Below, in pieces: positions 61,270 to 64,000 of a stretch of 64,000 nucleotides of DNA (its first letter is position 1; every line of letters starts with the position of its first letter). The position numbers and the translations under genes were made by a program. Source of the DNA: CAZABG01 sp964460985 (GTDB lineage: Bacteria; Chlamydiota; Chlamydiia; Chlamydiales; Parachlamydiaceae); contig CAYWQX010000002.1 of NCBI GenBank assembly GCA_964460985.1, forward strand, positions 1 through 64,000, in the 5' to 3' direction. The notes beneath the pieces are model-generated. The model was not told the origin of the DNA. It worked only from the letters and a program-made list of their open reading frames with translations, and searched no databases.

Positions 61270-62931
61270 ATGAACAAAATGGGATTATTTGCCACTATCC
61301 TAGCAGTAGGTTTTGTGGCACTTTTCTCATCCTCTTGCAGTGACAACAGCCGATGCTGCGACACGCAAGTGAATGAGGAAGCATGCCCTGCCCCTTGCCC
61401 TCAACCGTGTGCTCCAGCTCCACGTGCCAAGGCTTGCCCTCCTCCTTGCCAACCAGCTTGCCCTCCTAAGTGCGAGCCTGTTGTTAAGTCTGAGTGCAAA
61501 CCTGAATGCAAGCCAGCGTGCCCCCCACCTTGCGCGGAACCTCTTTGCAAGATTCCAGCAAAGTGCAAGCACCCAAATGCAAACAAACTTTGCTGTGCTG
61601 ACGGGATCAATGTTTATGGTAAAAACCCACAAACATGCTTACTCGGCGAACAGTATCCTTTAGAGTTTGTTGTTGAAGCTTGCGACGATGTATGCGATGT
61701 AGTTGTAACGACTCACCTCCCAGAAGGCGTATCGTTCATCAAATCGACACCTGAAGCGAAAGTGGAAGGAAGAAAACTGACATGGAACATCGGCGGGATG
61801 ACCAAAGGTCAGCAAATCAATGCGAAAGTAACTTTAAAGTGTGAATGCGAAGGGGAACTCTGCGCTTGCTTCTGCGCAACTGCAACTCCTGTTCGTTTCT
61901 GCTCGCTCCTCTGCGCGAAACCTGTTCTGACTTGCACGAAGTGCGGTCCTGAAGAAGTTTGCCCAGGCGATCCAGTAAATTACACGATCACTGTTACTAA
62001 CCGTGGTTCTTGCACTGCAGAAGATGTTACCGTTACCGATAACATTCCAGATGGTTTGTCACACTGCACAGGTCAAAAGACTGTGGTTGTGAAACTTGGC
62101 TGCTTAGAGCCTTGCCAAACCAAGAAAGTCAACATCCCATTAATTGCTGAAAAACGTGGTAAAGTGTGCAACACTGCTACTGTTTCGGCATGCAATGCTG
62201 ATTCGACTTCCTGCCAATTCTGCACATGCGTTTGCTGCTGCGACGTTCAATTGGTCAAAAATGGTCCAAAAGAAGTTGCTATCGGCAAAAATGCTGACTA
62301 CCAAATCGTAGCGACTAACACAGGTGACAAATCCCTTACAGATGTAGTTGTTGTTGACAACGCACCAAGCTCGACTTCTATCGTTGCAGCTCCAGGCGCG
62401 ACCATCAACGGCAACCAAGCTGTTTGGAGATTGAAAGAACTGAAGCCAGGCGAAAAAGCTAACTTCGGTATCACTCTCACAACCTGCGTACCAGGCTGCT
62501 TCACCAACAAAGTAAACCTCACAAACTGCCAAAATTGCAATGCTTGTGCAGAATTTACTACTCGTTGGAAAGGAAGACCTGCTCTTAACGTTTGCATCAC
62601 TGACACAGACGATCCAGTTTGCATCGGTGAGCCAACAAGCTATCGTATTACTGTGATCAACCAAGGCTCTGAAGCGGATTCGAACGTAGTTGTTACTGTT
62701 CGCTTCCCAGCAGAAATCCAGCCGCTTTCAGCGACCGGACCTAGCCAAGGTACTGTATCGGGTCAAACCGTTACATTCGCACCCGTTAACACCCTCTCGG
62801 CACGTCAAACTGTTGAGTACCGTGTTGACGCTCGTGCGAAGTCATCGGGCGATGCTCGAGTTAACGTAGAAGTTACCTCGGAATCGATCAAAACACCGAT
62901 TACACAGCAAGAAAGCACCATAGTGAACTAA
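61270..62931 (+). CDS. omcB: Large cysteine-rich outer membrane protein OmcB
   Basis: 553 residues from the ATG at 61270, with AAGGAGA in ideal position. A signal peptide ends near SSSC (Cys23). Residues 38-100 are a Cys/Pro repeat region (CPAPCPQPCAPAP; CPPPCQPACPPKC; CKPACPPPC). Residues about 105-553 carry DUF11-type beta modules (VNYTITVTNRGSCTAEDVTVTDNIPDGL; ADYQIVATNTGDKSLTDVVVVD; TSYRITVINQGSEADSNVVVTV) and match the C-terminal body of Chlamydia OmcB (CAEFTTRWKG; CITDTDDPVCIGEPT). A disulfide-linked envelope shell protein. The N-terminus lacks the Lys/Arg-rich heparin-binding stretch of Chlamydia OmcB. Confidence 0.97.
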   Translation: MNKMGLFATILAVGFVALFSSSCSDNSRCCDTQVNEEACPAPCPQPCAPAPRAKACPPPCQPACPPKCEPVVKSECKPECKPACPPPCAEPLCKIPAKCKHPNANKLCCADGINVYGKNPQTCLLGEQYPLEFVVEACDDVCDVVVTTHLPEGVSFIKSTPEAKVEGRKLTWNIGGMTKGQQINAKVTLKCECEGELCACFCATATPVRFCSLLCAKPVLTCTKCGPEEVCPGDPVNYTITVTNRGSCTAEDVTVTDNIPDGLSHCTGQKTVVVKLGCLEPCQTKKVNIPLIAEKRGKVCNTATVSACNADSTSCQFCTCVCCCDVQLVKNGPKEVAIGKNADYQIVATNTGDKSLTDVVVVDNAPSSTSIVAAPGATINGNQAVWRLKELKPGEKANFGITLTTCVPGCFTNKVNLTNCQNCNACAEFTTRWKGRPALNVCITDTDDPVCIGEPTSYRITVINQGSEADSNVVVTVRFPAEIQPLSATGPSQGTVSGQTVTFAPVNTLSARQTVEYRVDARAKSSGDARVNVEVTSESIKTPITQQESTIVN

Positions 62932-62962
62932 GGAAGAGAGAAATCTCACCCTTTGTTTACGG

Positions 62963-62998
62963 GGGCGAGCCTCTTAAAAGGCTCGCCCTTTATTTTTT
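62963..62998 (+). terminator. Rho-independent terminator after omcB
   Basis: GGGCGAGCCT (62963-62972) and AGGCTCGCCC (62979-62988), loop CTTAAA-like, then TTTATTTTTT. A textbook terminator 31 bases past the omcB stop. Confidence 0.9.
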
Positions 62999-63095
62999 GA
63001 GAATGCTGAAAATGAATCCTTAGTGCTAGTATCCGCACTATAACCTTGCGAAATCTCTGAGGTTCAATCATTAATCCTTATAAGTCTGAGAAACT

Positions 63096-64000
63096 ATGCA
63101 CTTAGTCAGTCAATCGCTTACCCCTTTAGCTCCGCTTCTTTTTGACCCTATTACTATCCAAAAGGAAGAGGAGGGCTTGTCTTCCAATGAACTGTCGATG
63201 ATTTCTCCCGAATCTCAAACTGAGATCTCAGAAAACGCCTCTAGAGAGAATACCCCCCAACTGCTGCAAAGAACGTCGAGCATCCATACCCCCATTCCAT
63301 TAAAAAAAAGCCGGTCGGCAAGCTCGCTTTTAACACCCGATCCGTCCATTGAAATACCCCCTAGGCCAGCATCTGCTGCGCCCAAAACCGCCCCCCTCAC
63401 AGAAAGGCTTGCATGTTTATTGCATCGCTTAGAGAAAATTTTGGTTGAGAGAGACGAGAGAGATGTAAGCCAATTTTTCAATGATTTAAACGGACTCATT
63501 GAAACCGTTTTAAAAGATATTCCCGAAATCGACCTTGCAGAGTTTTCAGCCTATTTAAAATTAGACTCTATCTATGAACAATTTGCGAACCGGCTATCAT
63601 CCATTGAGATGAAAGCGCAAGCTCAAGGTTTGCATCAATTTTACAAAGAGCTCAGATTAAGCCATCAAGAAGAGACACCCCATTCGCTTTCTATCTATCT
63701 TCAGAATTTGAACGAATCAGACAATCCGCAAGCTAATCGAATTAAAGCTTCAAAATACGAAGCTATCTTAAGAAACATCACTTCAAAAGAGAAAAAATGG
63801 TTCGAACTCCTCCAGAAAACACCCCATAAAGAGGATGTAGAAGTCATTCAACTGCTTGGCCCTTTGTGGGGGGTGAAGAAACATCTCAATGAAAATGAAT
63901 GTACTCTTGAGTATTTAAACTTGATTAGAAGCCAGTACCGGGATGTCGCTCTTACCGCCATAAGAAACGCAGCAAGACAAGTCTTGTCTCCTACTCCCCC
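63096..64000 (+). CDS. Hypothetical protein, 3' truncated by window end
   Basis: The frame opens at the ATG at 63096 and stays open for about 301 codons to the window edge. The first 115 residues are Ser/Pro/Glu-rich and look disordered (SMISPESQTEISENAS; TPIPLKKSRSASS; IEIPPRPASAAPK); a helical, charged region follows (LHRLEKILVERDERDVSQFF; EFSAYLKLDSIYEQFANRL). No signal peptide, no membrane span and no known family in this part. A disordered Ser/Pro N-terminus is common in type III-secreted proteins, but that is only suggestive. Confidence 0.7.
   Translation, partial: MHLVSQSLTPLAPLLFDPITIQKEEEGLSSNELSMISPESQTEISENASRENTPQLLQRTSSIHTPIPLKKSRSASSLLTPDPSIEIPPRPASAAPKTAPLTERLACLLHRLEKILVERDERDVSQFFNDLNGLIETVLKDIPEIDLAEFSAYLKLDSIYEQFANRLSSIEMKAQAQGLHQFYKELRLSHQEETPHSLSIYLQNLNESDNPQANRIKASKYEAILRNITSKEKKWFELLQKTPHKEDVEVIQLLGPLWGVKKHLNENECTLEYLNLIRSQYRDVALTAIRNAARQVLSPTP

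Noticed and set aside
62140..62664. 174-codon minus-strand frame antisense to omcB
   Set aside because: Arises from Cys/Val/Thr codon use in OmcB; no start context or similarity.

Overview
The window comes from the chromosome of a Chlamydiales bacterium, most likely a Chlamydia-like amoeba symbiont (Parachlamydiales: the Waddlia/Parachlamydia/Criblamydia/Simkania side) and not a classical Chlamydia. The evidence is a complete cysteine-rich outer-membrane locus (two small OmcA-like lipoproteins followed by OmcB), a Pkn1-type kinase fused to an FGE-sulfatase domain, an Hc2-like lysine-rich histone-like protein, a chlamydia-type DnaA next to YidC and Lgt, and gene orders that, from memory, match Chlamydia trachomatis: tmk-gyrA-gyrB-DUF721, yidC-dnaA-lgt, tpiA/xseA-xseB-dxs, sucA-sucB and omcA-omcB. 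Menaquinone genes, system II cytochrome c maturation genes, a nonulosonate-type sugar operon and a toxin-antitoxin module fit the larger genomes of the environmental families. I cannot name the species.

Layout. 1-11.1 kb: a 24-codon ORF and a strong bidirectional terminator, then a tightly coupled minus-strand gene string read from 11135 down to 221: dciA, gyrB, gyrA, tmk, holB, menF, menD, menH and three small related unknown proteins. 11.2-15.6 kb (minus): a small double-hydrophobic protein, ispH, a low-molecular-weight tyrosine phosphatase, a Pkn1-like kinase lacking its catalytic Asp, and a TPR-like protein. 15.7-20.9 kb: lineage-specific proteins (two repeat-containing paralogues around a leucine-rich-repeat protein, then an ankyrin-like protein). 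20.9-25.5 kb: yidC, dnaA, tRNA-Pro(TGG), lgt. 25.5-27.7 kb: two unknown paralogues, a 2Fe-2S ferredoxin and a DUF1858-IscA fusion. 27.7-33 kb (minus): lpd, sucB, sucA. 33-39.3 kb: a putative lipoprotein, ResB, two unknown antisense genes, CcsA, an acidic coiled-coil protein and HemW. 39.4-45.8 kb is the most accessory part: a PanA-type antitoxin with a RelE-like toxin, a Trp-repeat protein, a predicted papain-like protein, a Ulp1-like cysteine protease, an exported Nudix hydrolase and a SnoaL-like protein. 45.8-53.3 kb: an RsmI-like methylase, holA, a large predicted inclusion-membrane protein, a three-gene nonulosonate operon with two gene fusions, and the histone-like gene. 53.5-60.3 kb: a DUF1254 protein, secG, tpiA, xseA, xseB, dxs, nadK. 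60.5-64 kb: the cysteine-rich envelope locus and an unknown gene running off the window.

The core genes cover replication (dciA, gyrAB, holA, holB, dnaA, tmk), envelope biogenesis (yidC, lgt, secG, Omc proteins), the lower TCA cycle (sucAB-lpd), isoprenoids (dxs, ispH) feeding menaquinone, and c-type cytochrome assembly. Together they suggest a parasite with a more complete respiratory chain than Chlamydia. The accessory genes look like host-interaction proteins (eukaryote-like proteases, LRR, ankyrin, Inc-like membrane proteins) and a toxin-antitoxin module. No stretch longer than 300 bases lacks a gene. No insertion sequence, CRISPR array, rRNA or replication origin was recognised.
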